Assembly (NCBI RefSeq): GCF_902150045.1
Contig: NZ_CABFVU010000001.1
Coordinates: forward strand, 1,550,001-1,614,000
Direction of reading: 5' to 3'
DNA from: Chitinophaga polysaccharea
Lineage (GTDB): Bacteria > Bacteroidota > Bacteroidia > Chitinophagales > Chitinophagaceae
DNA: 64,000 nucleotides
The translations under genes and the position numbers were made by a program. Below, one piece after another: positions 1 to 9,366 of this stretch. The number at the start of each line of letters is the position of its first letter. Within the stretch, counting starts at the first letter, position 1. Under the pieces are notes generated by a model. That model saw nothing but the letters and a program-made list of their open reading frames with translations. It had not been told where the DNA came from and did not search any database.

Positions 1-714
1 GGTACCTTCAGCAATATTACCGGCGCCAATAATTATGTATCCACTATTGCAGCCGATTTTGCATATTGCAACAGTAATGGAATTGATTATCAGGCCGAAG
101 CGTTTCCTGGCTTCGCATGGTCCAACTGGAAAGGCGGTGCGCCCAACCAGATCCCAAGATTACATGGAGATTTCATATGGCAGCAATTCGCCAATATCAG
201 GAACCAGGGAATACCAAGTGTATATGTGGGTATGTTTGATGAATACGATGAAGCTACTGCTATTGCTAAAGCTGCAGAAGATGCGTCGATGATTCCTACC
301 AATCAATACTTCCTGACACTGGATGCGGATGGGGTACATGTATCATCCGACTTTTACTTACGGCTGGTAGGTGACGCCGCAAAAATGATCAAAGGGCAAA
401 CACCATTGGTATGGGCACATCCTACTCCTCATGTGGTAAATGCAGGCGGCGTAACTTTTTACCAGAATACCAGTTATGGCGGCACTGTCAGCCAGGTATT
501 GCCTGTTGGCAATTATACCATGTCTCAATTGGCTGCACTGGGAGTTCCCAACGACTGGGCCTCTTCTGTTAAAATACCCGCCGGCCGCACATTGATTATG
601 TATGGAGATGATAACTTTTCGGGCAGCTCCTGGACACGCACCAGCGACACTCCCGACTTTACAGCATTAAACCCTTCGGCAAACGATAAGATGTCGTCCT
701 GCAGGGTACAATAA
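1..714 (+). CDS. GH71/GH99-like secreted hydrolase, C-terminal part, with beta/gamma-crystallin domain (5' truncated)
   Basis: The frame is open from base 1 to a TAA at 712-714, so 237 C-terminal residues are visible and the start lies outside the window. The first ~150 residues, with DYQAEAFPGFAWSNW and YVGMFDEYDEATA, resemble the end of the barrel in GH71/GH99-like proteins that Bacteroidota annotate as xylosidase/arabinosidase. The last ~85 residues look like a beta/gamma-crystallin fold (VTFYQNTSYGG, then LIMYGDDNFSGSSW), usually a Ca2+-binding accessory domain. Secretion is likely for the family but the signal peptide is not in view. Catalytic residues cannot be assigned on the fragment, so the family call is from memory of similar proteins; the crystallin domain is the firmer part. 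Confidence 0.6.
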   Translation, partial: GTFSNITGANNYVSTIAADFAYCNSNGIDYQAEAFPGFAWSNWKGGAPNQIPRLHGDFIWQQFANIRNQGIPSVYVGMFDEYDEATAIAKAAEDASMIPTNQYFLTLDADGVHVSSDFYLRLVGDAAKMIKGQTPLVWAHPTPHVVNAGGVTFYQNTSYGGTVSQVLPVGNYTMSQLAALGVPNDWASSVKIPAGRTLIMYGDDNFSGSSWTRTSDTPDFTALNPSANDKMSSCRVQ

Positions 715-718
715 ATTA

Positions 719-752
719 TAAAGCAGGGGTTACATTGTTGCCCCTGCTTTAT
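719..752. terminator. Bidirectional terminator-like hairpin
   Basis: AAAGCAGGGG (720-729) pairs perfectly with CCCCTGCTTT (741-750) across an 11-base loop. A and T runs lie at the two stem ends, so it could serve both convergent neighbours, the hydrolase and the ferritin. Confidence 0.7.
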
Positions 753-774
753 AACATTATGATCAGCTCTTTCG

Positions 775-1326
775 TTATGGGTTCTCTACAGTTTTTGTTT
801 CTGCCAGTTCGGCCTCATCCGGCTCTTTCTCCAGGTCACGGTCTAACGCATACAATGCCTCGTCCGTAGCCCGTTCACCACCTGCCACTTTAATCTTGTC
901 CAACAAACCCAATGCAAGGGTTTCTTCTTCCGTTTGTTCTTTCACAAACCACTGCAGGAAATTCCATGAAGCCCAGTCGCCTTCATCGAAACTCATCTTT
1001 ACTAGTTTATAAATGCCGGCAGTATTATTGATTTCCTGCTGAAACACCTGCTCAAAACAATGCTGTACACTGGTCGGATCAGCCGGTGGTTGTGGGATAG
1101 CAGCTATCTCAACCTTCCCGCCCCTTTCCAGGATATACTCCAGGAATTTCATCATATGATTACGCTCTTCGTTTGCATGGCGAAAAAGGAAATTGGCAAT
1201 TCCATTGTATCCTGCGCTTGCAGCCCAGGCGCCATACGACAAATATATCTGCGCTGCCAGTGCCTCCTGGGTCATTTGATTATTAAGTCCTGCCTGTAAA
1301 CTGGCCGAAAGTCTGTTTCTATTCAT
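775..1326 (-). CDS. Ferritin
   Basis: Cytosolic iron storage: oxidises Fe(II) and stores Fe(III) in a 24-subunit shell. The 183 residues match the usual bacterial ferritin length and four-helix pattern. Ferroxidase-type residues are visible: Glu21 in the first helix (TQEALAAQIYL), Glu53/Glu54 and His57 in HANEERNHM, and the EQTEEE helix later on. The acidic tail after about residue 160 is probably disordered. It is a lone minus-strand gene between two convergent or unrelated neighbours. Bacterial ferritin is preferred over Dps or bacterioferritin because of length and the absence of a haem Met context. Confidence 0.9.
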   Translation of the reverse strand: MNRNRLSASLQAGLNNQMTQEALAAQIYLSYGAWAASAGYNGIANFLFRHANEERNHMMKFLEYILERGGKVEIAAIPQPPADPTSVQHCFEQVFQQEINNTAGIYKLVKMSFDEGDWASWNFLQWFVKEQTEEETLALGLLDKIKVAGGERATDEALYALDRDLEKEPDEAELAETKTVENP

Positions 1327-1383
1327 GACATCAGTTTTTTAGGATGAATGCTGTTCACTAATAGCAAAACGCCAAATCAAAAA

Positions 1384-2108
1384 TTACACCACAACGGTGG
1401 CATTGTGTTCCTGAGTTTGCTTTGGCTGTTTCAGGAAAAACCACTTTGCATAGCTATTTACAATCCGCCAATGGCCAGCTTTTCTTTCAATGGCTAATAC
1501 CTCACCTTTGGCACATAACCAGCCACAACGGAATTCATAGTATAAAATTCCCCGGGTATATTGTTTGTCAAAACAGATGGCCGATAACCTTATCCGGCCA
1601 ATACAAAACCTTGTAGTATCTGTCTCCCTGATACTTCTGATCATGGCAAAACAACTCTTAAAATCAGCAGCCCTGTAAGTTTGCTGCAGGCGATTTAAAC
1701 TATCAATAATGAATTCCGGCTGATCTGAGAAAGAGAATATCTCCTGTAAGAATGAACGGGAGCAGGGATCTATTGAGGCCCTATACACACTAACCGGGGA
1801 AAAACATGGACGTAATGCGGTATCAAGATACAATACGCCAAACCTGTAACTATTCCAAACAACTTGTCTCTCTGTTTTAACATCTCCTTTCCTTCAGCTA
1901 CAATATCATTATTCTCATAATTATATTTTAACGATAGTTTTTCTGTTTCTGCTCCTAAATAAAAATTATAAAATCTTGTTTCTATTTCTCCGCCCGGAAA
2001 AGCCGGTGGCAATTCTGCAAATGAATATATACTATCCTCCGGTCGCTGACCATCAGCTGATATAACTGCCAGCAAAAACAAAAAACACATCATTAGTTTT
2101 AAAGACAT
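1384..2108 (-). pseudogene. Small secreted hypothetical protein split by a frameshift
   Basis: Two overlapping minus-strand frames appear to be halves of one gene. The first (2108 down to about 1850) begins with a hydrophobic signal-like segment (MSLKLMMCFLFLLAVIS) and runs to KQRDKLFG. The second (open from about 1880 down to 1384) has no good ATG, only TTG at 1833, and continues sensibly as NSYRFGVLYLDTALRPC. The frames differ by one base (-1 on the coding strand) and overlap between roughly 1835 and 1885. Joined, they give a secreted protein of about 240 residues with several cysteines and no family I recognise. A sequencing error or a true one-base deletion would look the same. The two pieces could also be separate genes, but the lack of a start in the second argues against that. 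Confidence 0.55.
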
Positions 2109-2119
2109 AGATATCTTTT

Positions 2120-2168
2120 TATAAAAAACCAGTTCTGGTTGCCACCTCCCCCGGCAACCAGAACTGCG
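2120..2168 (-). terminator. Intrinsic terminator after the first SusCD operon
   Basis: CAGTTCTGGTTGCC (2130-2143) and GGCAACCAGAACTG (2153-2166) form a 14-bp perfect stem. Read on the minus strand it is followed by a run of six T, just downstream of the susD stop at 2174. Confidence 0.85.
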
Positions 2169-2173
2169 CTTTA

Positions 2174-3478
2174 CTAAAACGCCGGATCATCCGGTGTATT
2201 TGGATTATCATTCCGTTCCACAAACGGGTAAGGGAAATAGTTCCGTTTCCTTTCTGCCACGGGCCGGCCAAACCGGCGGCTATCTTCCAGCTCCTGGCCG
2301 TTCATAAACAATTCTATTCTCCGGTGCTTATAGATCAATGTCAGCAATTCTGCTTCAGTGGCTGCAGTTACGGGAGGCAGTGATGCGCCAACGCCATAGA
2401 TATCTCCGGAGGCTGTTTTGGTTACAACTTTATTCAGGTAAAGCAATCCATTAACAATATCATGCTGCCTGGCATAACTTTCCGCTTTAATAAGCAACAT
2501 TTCACCGGGAAGATAAATAGGAACAGCGGTAAGGTTGCCTGCAAAAAAACCATTGATATTGAACCTTGGCTTTGCAGGCCTCGCAATATAGAATGGTATC
2601 CGTTTGTCGGCAAGATCCGGCTGGATGGGCACCGGTAAACCCATCGTAGAGTCGACCACGTTATAGATATTATTCGTAGCTGTTACCAATGCAAAGATCG
2701 GGTTGGTGATCTGCGGATTAAAAGAAAGAGTCGAGATTACATTCAGGTCCACTTTATCAGCTGCCCTGATGGCTGCAGCATAATCGCCGGCACACAATGC
2801 ATATCGTGCTTTCAGGGCATACAAAGTATTAATGATGTCCACGTTTTTGGGTATATTGGCTAAAAAACTGCTTCCTACAGGCGTGGCCGTTACAGTACTG
2901 ATGGCATTGTCCAGCGCCGCAACAGCCATTATATACCCCTGTTTCGCAGGCACAAATTTTACACCGCCGGACGACAATACAGGCGTACTGGTATTTTCCG
3001 GTACCTGCTCCCAGAAATTGGCCTGTACACCAATGGCCAGTGCCTTAAAGATAGTGGTGTAGGCAATCAAACCGCTGGCAAAGCTTTTATCTTCAACAAT
3101 GGCCGCCGTACGGCGTAAAACACTGTCTGCTTCATACCTGATCTTATTGGAAACATTCCACATCCCGGTTACCACTACATTGGTGGTCAGAATTTTACTT
3201 CCCCCTGCTCCAATTTGCGCTTCATCTGTATTGCCCGGGTTGGTAACAAAAGTTTCCCCTACCAGCAAACTACCGGAAGTGACGGTGGTGTATAAAAGGC
3301 TTTCCCGGTTCTTTGAGTACCAGGTCTGTAAACCTACTGCTACATTGGCTAATGTAGCGGGTGAGCTGTAAGCGCCTTCCGATGAGGGCCCTGAGGGGTC
3401 CTGGTAATCTTTCCTACACGCTGTGAAAGTGCAGAGTAAAGCGATGGCGATAGTGCTATATTGAATATGTCGTTTCAT
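2174..3478 (-). CDS. SusD/RagB-family nutrient-binding lipoprotein
   Basis: Surface glycan- or nutrient-binding partner of the adjacent SusC, capping the receptor on the outside of the outer membrane. The 434 residues begin with a lipoprotein signal whose lipobox ends CTFTAC, with Cys21 as the lipidation site, followed by RKDYQDPSGP. The C-terminal half has the helical SusD pattern, and the end YPFVERNDNPNTPDDP matches the RagB/SusD terminus. It is shorter than typical SusD (500-600), as in a short subfamily. It lies 18 bases downstream of susC on the same strand, so co-transcription is expected. The substrate cannot be read from the sequence; the neighbouring GH9-deacetylase hints at a beta-linked polymer. 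Confidence 0.88.
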   Translation of the reverse strand: MKRHIQYSTIAIALLCTFTACRKDYQDPSGPSSEGAYSSPATLANVAVGLQTWYSKNRESLLYTTVTSGSLLVGETFVTNPGNTDEAQIGAGGSKILTTNVVVTGMWNVSNKIRYEADSVLRRTAAIVEDKSFASGLIAYTTIFKALAIGVQANFWEQVPENTSTPVLSSGGVKFVPAKQGYIMAVAALDNAISTVTATPVGSSFLANIPKNVDIINTLYALKARYALCAGDYAAAIRAADKVDLNVISTLSFNPQITNPIFALVTATNNIYNVVDSTMGLPVPIQPDLADKRIPFYIARPAKPRFNINGFFAGNLTAVPIYLPGEMLLIKAESYARQHDIVNGLLYLNKVVTKTASGDIYGVGASLPPVTAATEAELLTLIYKHRRIELFMNGQELEDSRRFGRPVAERKRNYFPYPFVERNDNPNTPDDPAF

Positions 3479-3496
3479 GTTGTTCTTTTTTTGTGA

Positions 3497-6400
3497 TTAG
3501 AATTTTGCACGGATAGCAAGGTTATAACTTCGTGGTACCGGCACCGCACCAAAATCAATACCGCGCAATACGGTACTTTGCCCTGCTGCATTCAATTCCG
3601 GATCATATCCTTTATAGTTGTCCCAGGAAATAAGATTCCTGCCACCAAGACTAATTGTAAGATCACTTAGTCCCTTCAGCTTACCAAAGCTGTAACTGAA
3701 AGCTACTTCCCGCAGCTTCACAAAGGAGCCATCGTCAATCCTCCATTCCTGGATGTTATAATTACCTGCGACAAAACCACGCGGAAGCAGCCCCAGGTCT
3801 TCCTGTTCTGCTACTTTTCCGTTATCCACCCCTTGCCTGGTTCTCCAATCGGCGTTGAATACATCTCCTCCCTGTACAGCATCTACCTGTATATGAAGCC
3901 CGAGTTTTTTATACTGGAAATCACTGGTGAGCGTACCGGTCCAATCGGGGTTGGGATCACCGATCTTTTTATTCAGTGCAGTAGCGCCGACCGGTGGTAA
4001 CCCGGTGGCAGGGTCGCGTGCTACTGTATAGGTGAGCGGCGTGTTTTGCTTGCCGGCTTCTGTAACTGGTATACCGGCGGGCGTTTTCAGTTGATTTCCA
4101 TTTTCATCCCTGGCGAAAAAGGTGCCATAGAAAAACCCGATCGGTTCCCCGGCAGCAATACCTACCGGAGCGCCGCCTACCGTATTATACAGGATGAGCG
4201 CCTGCCCTATATCTACCGCTTTATTGCGGTTGCGGTTATAGATAGCGGTAAGATTCCAGGTAAAGTTGGGGGTTTTCACCGGCATGATATTCAATATTGC
4301 TTCCACACCGGTATTCTGTAAGGTGCCGATATTATCCTGGTAGAAAGAGTACCCTTTGGTAGGCGCCACAGCCCGACTGATCAGGAGGTTTTCCACCCGC
4401 TTGTGATAGTAGTTAACGGAGAGGCCTATACGATTATCCCAGAATGCCAGGTCCGTACCCACTTCCAGTTCCTTTTGCTTCTCTGGCTTCACATCGGGAT
4501 TGGTATAGGTGGAGGGCGACTGGAAAGCCGCGGCTCCTATAAAAGCGGTGGCATTATAGGTATTATAACGGCCATATGCCGGGATACCGGTTAGGTTACC
4601 GGACTCGCCATAGGCAGCCCTTAGCTTCAACAGGTTCCACCATTTGGACACCGCTGATTTTTCCCAGAAATCGGTGCCGGATATTACATAACTGCCGCTC
4701 ACCTTTGCATACAGCTGATTCCTTTCATCCACACCAAATACGGATGATCCGTCTACACGCAGCGCACCGGTAAGAAACAGCTGGTTACGGTATTTAAAGT
4801 TCTGCTGGATATACTCACCGGAAATGGATAGTTCCGTGCGTTGATCCGCACCGGGCATAATAGTAGTTGCCTTATCTGCTGTTTGCACAAAAGGTGGCAG
4901 CCCTCTTCCCTGTTCCAGGGTATAGTGCATGCGCTGGTATTGTACAGAGTAACCTAATTGTGTTACAGAACTGAGCTTATCGCTGATATCCCAGTTGTAA
5001 GTAGCATTAAGATCATGGTTGATCAGGAAAGAATTATTATTACCCGCGCTGGCATAACCATTTTGTGCAGGATCCAGGGTAGGTCCGCCGCCATAAAAAC
5101 CGGGGCTCACAAAATAAGAGAATGCAGGCATAAAGGTGGTGCCTTCCTGGTTGTAGTTATCAATACCGAGCCGGTAATCTACCGTAAGATTTTTAATTGG
5201 CCGCAGCTTAACTCCTGCGCCGGCAATTACCCTGCCTACATGTTGCTGCTGTTTAAAGTCTTCCATAATGGAAACAGGGTTCACACGGCCACGTTCCCCT
5301 ACTTTCATTAATTGTCCCAGGGCATTACGTTTTTGTATATCGTAGTAGTTACCGATAATGGTAACGCCATTCATGGGAGAATAGAAAGTATTTCCATCAG
5401 GCTTTTCGTTGGCCTTGCTGTACACATAGTTCAGGCTGGCGTTAAAGCTGATCCAGCTGGCCAGCTCCTGGTCGAGGTTCAGGCGGAAACTAAACCGGCT
5501 GAAATCCGTTTTATTGATAATGCCCTGGTTATAGAAATAACTGCCGGAAGCATAATATTTTGTTTTGTCTTTTCCACCGGCCACGGATATATTATTGTCC
5601 GTACCCACTCCCGTGCGGAAAATGTAATCCTGGTAGTCGTACCTGTTTACTGGTGTGGTACTCAGAACGGCGGGTGTCAGGATGTTTTGTGTGGAATCGT
5701 CCGGCGATCCGCCAAACTTAATCGGTGCCCGGTTTACATCCAGTTTTTTACGTAGCTGGTTCACTGAAAAGGAGGTGGAAAAATTAACTACCGGCGCGCC
5801 TGCGCTGCCTCTTTTTGTGAAGATCTGTACCACCCCGGCATTGGCGCGGGAACCGTAAATAGCTGCGGCAGCGGCGCCATTCAATACTTCTATACGCTCA
5901 ATATCTGCCGGGTTAATGTCTGAAATCCGGCTTTGTCCTACGTTCCCTACAAAGTTGTTCCCTGCGCCTCCCGCCGGATCAGCAGCGCCGCCAACACTGT
6001 AGCTCGGATCGGCATTGGTTACACGCGTGGTAGAGTTATCGATAATAACTCCGTCGATGATATACAAAGGCTCTGTAGAACCGGATATAGTACTGATACC
6101 ACGGAGTTTTACGGAGATGCCACCGGCAGGGTCTCCCGAGTTCTGGGAAATCTGCGCACCGGCAGTTTTACCCTGCAGGGCTGCCAGCACGTTACCGGAA
6201 CCGCTCTTGCTGAGTTCATCGGCTTTTACGGTGCTGATGTAGTTACCCAGCTGCCTGCGGGTAGTACCCTCGGAAGTACCGGTTACCACAATTTCATCCA
6301 GCTTGGATACTTCCGCGGTCAGCTGGATGTTCTGCGTATAACTGCCCGTACTGGCGCTTACCACCAATACTCTTTCACCAGGTGCAAAACCAATTCCCGT

Positions 6401-6646
6401 ATAAGCCAGCGTGTAGTTACCCGGCGGCAGGTTGCCGCTGATGGTGTAACGCCCTTCGCCATCTGTTTGGGCGCCCAGTTTTGTATTTCTCACCACCACC
6501 GTTATACCGGGAATAGGCGATTGCTGGTTATCTGTAACCTGGCCGGAAATTTTCACCTGCGCATAGGCAGTGACAGCCAGCACGTTCATGAACAGAAACA
6601 GCAAAAAGGACCGGCCTTTAGCCATTTTCAATAGAAACAAGCTCAT
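3497..6646 (-). CDS. SusC/RagA-family TonB-dependent outer-membrane receptor
   Basis: Energised import of oligosaccharides or similar ligands across the outer membrane together with SusD. 1049 residues: a signal peptide ending AYAQ, a carboxypeptidase-regulatory-like domain (about 31-115, VKISGQVTDNQQSPIPG), a TonB box (EIVVTG near 120), a plug with PLYIIDGVIID and IYGSRANAGVVQIFTKRG, and a 22-strand barrel ending RSYNLAIRAKF. There is no STN domain, so it is not set up for FecIR signalling, unlike the receptor at 28.5 kb. ATG at 6646 is used; ATG at 6625 would give a more compact signal peptide. A short palindrome lies upstream. Confidence 0.93.
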   Translation of the reverse strand: MSLFLLKMAKGRSFLLFLFMNVLAVTAYAQVKISGQVTDNQQSPIPGITVVVRNTKLGAQTDGEGRYTISGNLPPGNYTLAYTGIGFAPGERVLVVSASTGSYTQNIQLTAEVSKLDEIVVTGTSEGTTRRQLGNYISTVKADELSKSGSGNVLAALQGKTAGAQISQNSGDPAGGISVKLRGISTISGSTEPLYIIDGVIIDNSTTRVTNADPSYSVGGAADPAGGAGNNFVGNVGQSRISDINPADIERIEVLNGAAAAAIYGSRANAGVVQIFTKRGSAGAPVVNFSTSFSVNQLRKKLDVNRAPIKFGGSPDDSTQNILTPAVLSTTPVNRYDYQDYIFRTGVGTDNNISVAGGKDKTKYYASGSYFYNQGIINKTDFSRFSFRLNLDQELASWISFNASLNYVYSKANEKPDGNTFYSPMNGVTIIGNYYDIQKRNALGQLMKVGERGRVNPVSIMEDFKQQQHVGRVIAGAGVKLRPIKNLTVDYRLGIDNYNQEGTTFMPAFSYFVSPGFYGGGPTLDPAQNGYASAGNNNSFLINHDLNATYNWDISDKLSSVTQLGYSVQYQRMHYTLEQGRGLPPFVQTADKATTIMPGADQRTELSISGEYIQQNFKYRNQLFLTGALRVDGSSVFGVDERNQLYAKVSGSYVISGTDFWEKSAVSKWWNLLKLRAAYGESGNLTGIPAYGRYNTYNATAFIGAAAFQSPSTYTNPDVKPEKQKELEVGTDLAFWDNRIGLSVNYYHKRVENLLISRAVAPTKGYSFYQDNIGTLQNTGVEAILNIMPVKTPNFTWNLTAIYNRNRNKAVDIGQALILYNTVGGAPVGIAAGEPIGFFYGTFFARDENGNQLKTPAGIPVTEAGKQNTPLTYTVARDPATGLPPVGATALNKKIGDPNPDWTGTLTSDFQYKKLGLHIQVDAVQGGDVFNADWRTRQGVDNGKVAEQEDLGLLPRGFVAGNYNIQEWRIDDGSFVKLREVAFSYSFGKLKGLSDLTISLGGRNLISWDNYKGYDPELNAAGQSTVLRGIDFGAVPVPRSYNLAIRAKF

Positions 6647-6691
6647 AGAAAAAATTTAGCGGGTTTAAGTTTGGTCGATTTACAGTCACAT

Positions 6692-6709
6692 GTAGTATTC
6701 AATTACTAC
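6692..6709. promoter_or_regulatory. Short palindrome upstream of the first susC
   Basis: GTAGTATTCAATTACTAC is a 6-6-6 inverted repeat about 46 bases upstream of the susC start. It has the size of a dimeric regulator site but matches no operator I can name. Chance is possible. Confidence 0.3.
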
Positions 6710-6818
6710 CAGTTCTTGGTTTTGGTTGTCTTTACTTTTGCTTTGATTCTTGCATTTATGTGTATTCTCAATACATTAAGTTCGCTAAAAATCAGCAGGC
6801 CACCAAAAGAGCATAATG

Positions 6819-9302
6819 TTATTGCAACACCTGGCTCAACGAATTGAAATGATATCCCCGCTGCTTCAACACGGTGATCAGCGCATCCAGGCGCTTATAA
6901 AATTTATCCTTTCTGCGGGGATCTGTGCCGATGTGCATGAGCAACAGGAACCCATTCAGACCTGCAGGATGGCTGGCTTCAAACTGCAGAACGGATTGAT
7001 AAATCTCTGTTGATGTACGGTATTGTTTTCCGAGCTCAGGGTAGGTGTAATCTGCATTGGAACGTGTTCCCGGAGTAAAGTTGATCAGCCGCAAACCTGC
7101 ATTGGCAGTCCAGGCAGCAATGCTGTCGTTGTACCATTCATATGCCGGCAAAAACCAGGGTGCTTCTTCTTTTGAAATTCCTGCTGCTGCCATTTTTGCA
7201 TAGTTGGCCTGCAGATCATCCGTAAATTGTTTTTCTGTGACCAGCAAACTGTCCCTGCGATGCCAGTCGCAATACAAAAGATGCTGATCACCGTGCGCGC
7301 CTAAGTAATGGCCATCTGCTCTCAATTGCCTGATGAGCGCCTGGTTAGCGGGTTGTTGATAAAATTTCCCCGTAAAGAAGAATGCTGCCTCTACATGCTG
7401 TTGTTGCAATGTATGCCGGATCACTTGTGCTCCGTCCGTGTATTCATCTCCTGTAAAAACAAGTACCAGTTGTTTTTTACTGCTATCTCCCCGGATCAGG
7501 CCTCCGTGATCGTATTGGCGTTTCCCCGCCCCTTCCTGCGCTTTGGCCGCCATCAGGTATACCAGGGAAGCCGTGCCATCCATAGTGGGCTCATTGGTGC
7601 TGTAATCGCCTGCGTCATCGTGATACACAGCAAGGCCACTCTGGAAAGCAGCATATTCATCAGGCGCCGATAAGTGGATACCGATCAGGTTTTTATAGAT
7701 GTTGGTATACACCGGGCCATCTACCAGTCCTCCATCCACGGGATAGTGGCCAATAGCGGAAAAAGCGGCATGCGGGTCTGATGGAAAATCTCCATTGGCT
7801 GGCAATCCATACACCATGCTGGTGCCCCAGGGATTACAGCCGAAGAGCCAGTCGATATTCGCCTGCTCCAGGGCCTCAAAAGTATTTTTATTGCTCAGTT
7901 GCCGGTACCAGTAACATTGGATGGCAAATGCCGCGGTAAGATTATTACTGCACCAGATAAATGGAATACCGCGGTAAAAAGCATTCTGTTTTGCTTTACT
8001 CCAAACTCTTTGAATACCGGTTTCGTAATAGGCTGTGAGCCGTGCCTTTCCTGCTGCATCCTGTTGCGCCAGTGCATAATGCCCAAGGTTGATGAAGGGG
8101 TACCACTGGTAATGATTGGCGGTATCGGCGCCCAGCCAGGGCGTTACTTTTTCCCCGGCGGCATAATCCCTGGCAGCCTGGCGGTACTGTGTTTCCCGGG
8201 TGATCCCGTACAACTGTGCAGCCGCCAGTTCCATATCATCCGTCCAGTTATCTTCTGCATAAATGTAGGGCGACAATACCGATGCGGTTTGACATACGCC
8301 CAGTTGTTTCCTTCCCATTTGCCAGGCAGATAACGCGCGCGTTTTCAACAACGCTGCATAACCGGGCAAAGTGTTTTTCAGCAGCTCATATCCCAATGCA
8401 AATGCGCTGGAAAATTTTCCGGCTGTGGAGGCCACACCCGTGCTTTTGTTTTTGTATTTACCCAATCCCTGCGGCGTACCCGTACAAAAGTATACAGGCC
8501 GCTCAATGCCTTTACCATAAAAATTATCTTCCCCCGGCAGGCGAAGACCTTTATGATCGCGGTCGTCGGCCACCTGGTTAAACATCAGGTGATCCGACGG
8601 ATGCATTTTCAGTAACCAGTCGAGCCCCCATTTTGCTTCATCCATCACATCACTGATATGATTGCTGCCAGGCAGGCCATTGGCCGAATATCTATCTTCA
8701 AAAACACCCGGAAAATCACGATAAGCGGCCAGTAAATGAAAGGTGGCGTTAGCAGAAGTGGTTACATACTGCAGGTAATCAGTAGCATCATGCCAGCCGC
8801 CTGCTACATCAATATGCGTACTGTCGGGCATAGGACCATACATGGTATACCCGTCGTACATATGGCAGGAATCCCTGAGCGTTGGATTGAAGCCGCTTCT
8901 CTGCTGTCGCATATAACGCAGTAAAAAATCAGGTGCGCCGGTATAAACGTTATCGCCTATACGAAAAACAGGAGAAGTGGTACTGCCTGTTTTCAGGTAA
9001 TATTTTCCGGGAGATGAATAAGCGGAGAAATCCAGCCGGCAGGTTTGATCAAACGGCCCGTAAGCACCGAAAGGCTTACCTGTACTACCGCTAAAAACCA
9101 CTTTATCCGAACCGGCAGCCACCAGCTCAAATGTGCGGGGTTGCTCCTTTCCTTTACTACCCCATACAGCTACTTTAACGCCACCCGGAAGGTATCCGAG
9201 CTGGTTAATGCGTATCCATGCCGCAGGCGTTTGTGCATGGCCGTTAGTAGCTATGAACAATAAGATGAACAGGTATGCAACAAACAGCCGTGCGTTTTTC
9301 AT
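6819..9302 (-). CDS. GH9 glycoside hydrolase fused to a NodB-like (CE4) deacetylase domain
   Basis: A secreted two-enzyme protein of 827 residues. A signal peptide ends GHAQ. An immunoglobulin-like CelD_N domain (about 27-115, IRINQLGYLPGG) precedes a GH9 (alpha/alpha)6 domain (about 120-580). The base motif GGWHDATD (168-175) carries Asp172 and Asp175, and the acid motif YSTNEPTMDG carries Glu571. A NodB-like domain follows from about 610 to the end: a TGDEYTDG version of motif 1, HGDQH (670-674) for motif 2, FLPAYEW where RPPY is usual, and LLLMHIG near the end. GH9 members cleave beta-1,4-glucans or glucosamine-containing chains; a deacetylase partner would fit an N-acetylated beta-1,4 polymer such as chitin or chitosan oligomers, which is inference. 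It lies downstream of the first SusCD pair on the same strand with a 172-base gap. Confidence 0.88.
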   Translation of the reverse strand: MKNARLFVAYLFILLFIATNGHAQTPAAWIRINQLGYLPGGVKVAVWGSKGKEQPRTFELVAAGSDKVVFSGSTGKPFGAYGPFDQTCRLDFSAYSSPGKYYLKTGSTTSPVFRIGDNVYTGAPDFLLRYMRQQRSGFNPTLRDSCHMYDGYTMYGPMPDSTHIDVAGGWHDATDYLQYVTTSANATFHLLAAYRDFPGVFEDRYSANGLPGSNHISDVMDEAKWGLDWLLKMHPSDHLMFNQVADDRDHKGLRLPGEDNFYGKGIERPVYFCTGTPQGLGKYKNKSTGVASTAGKFSSAFALGYELLKNTLPGYAALLKTRALSAWQMGRKQLGVCQTASVLSPYIYAEDNWTDDMELAAAQLYGITRETQYRQAARDYAAGEKVTPWLGADTANHYQWYPFINLGHYALAQQDAAGKARLTAYYETGIQRVWSKAKQNAFYRGIPFIWCSNNLTAAFAIQCYWYRQLSNKNTFEALEQANIDWLFGCNPWGTSMVYGLPANGDFPSDPHAAFSAIGHYPVDGGLVDGPVYTNIYKNLIGIHLSAPDEYAAFQSGLAVYHDDAGDYSTNEPTMDGTASLVYLMAAKAQEGAGKRQYDHGGLIRGDSSKKQLVLVFTGDEYTDGAQVIRHTLQQQHVEAAFFFTGKFYQQPANQALIRQLRADGHYLGAHGDQHLLYCDWHRRDSLLVTEKQFTDDLQANYAKMAAAGISKEEAPWFLPAYEWYNDSIAAWTANAGLRLINFTPGTRSNADYTYPELGKQYRTSTEIYQSVLQFEASHPAGLNGFLLLMHIGTDPRRKDKFYKRLDALITVLKQRGYHFNSLSQVLQ

Positions 9303-9366
9303 TATTCAATGCAGGTTGAGGATATTCAATAAAAATACCCTTTTTAACGCACAGGGAAAAGAAAAA

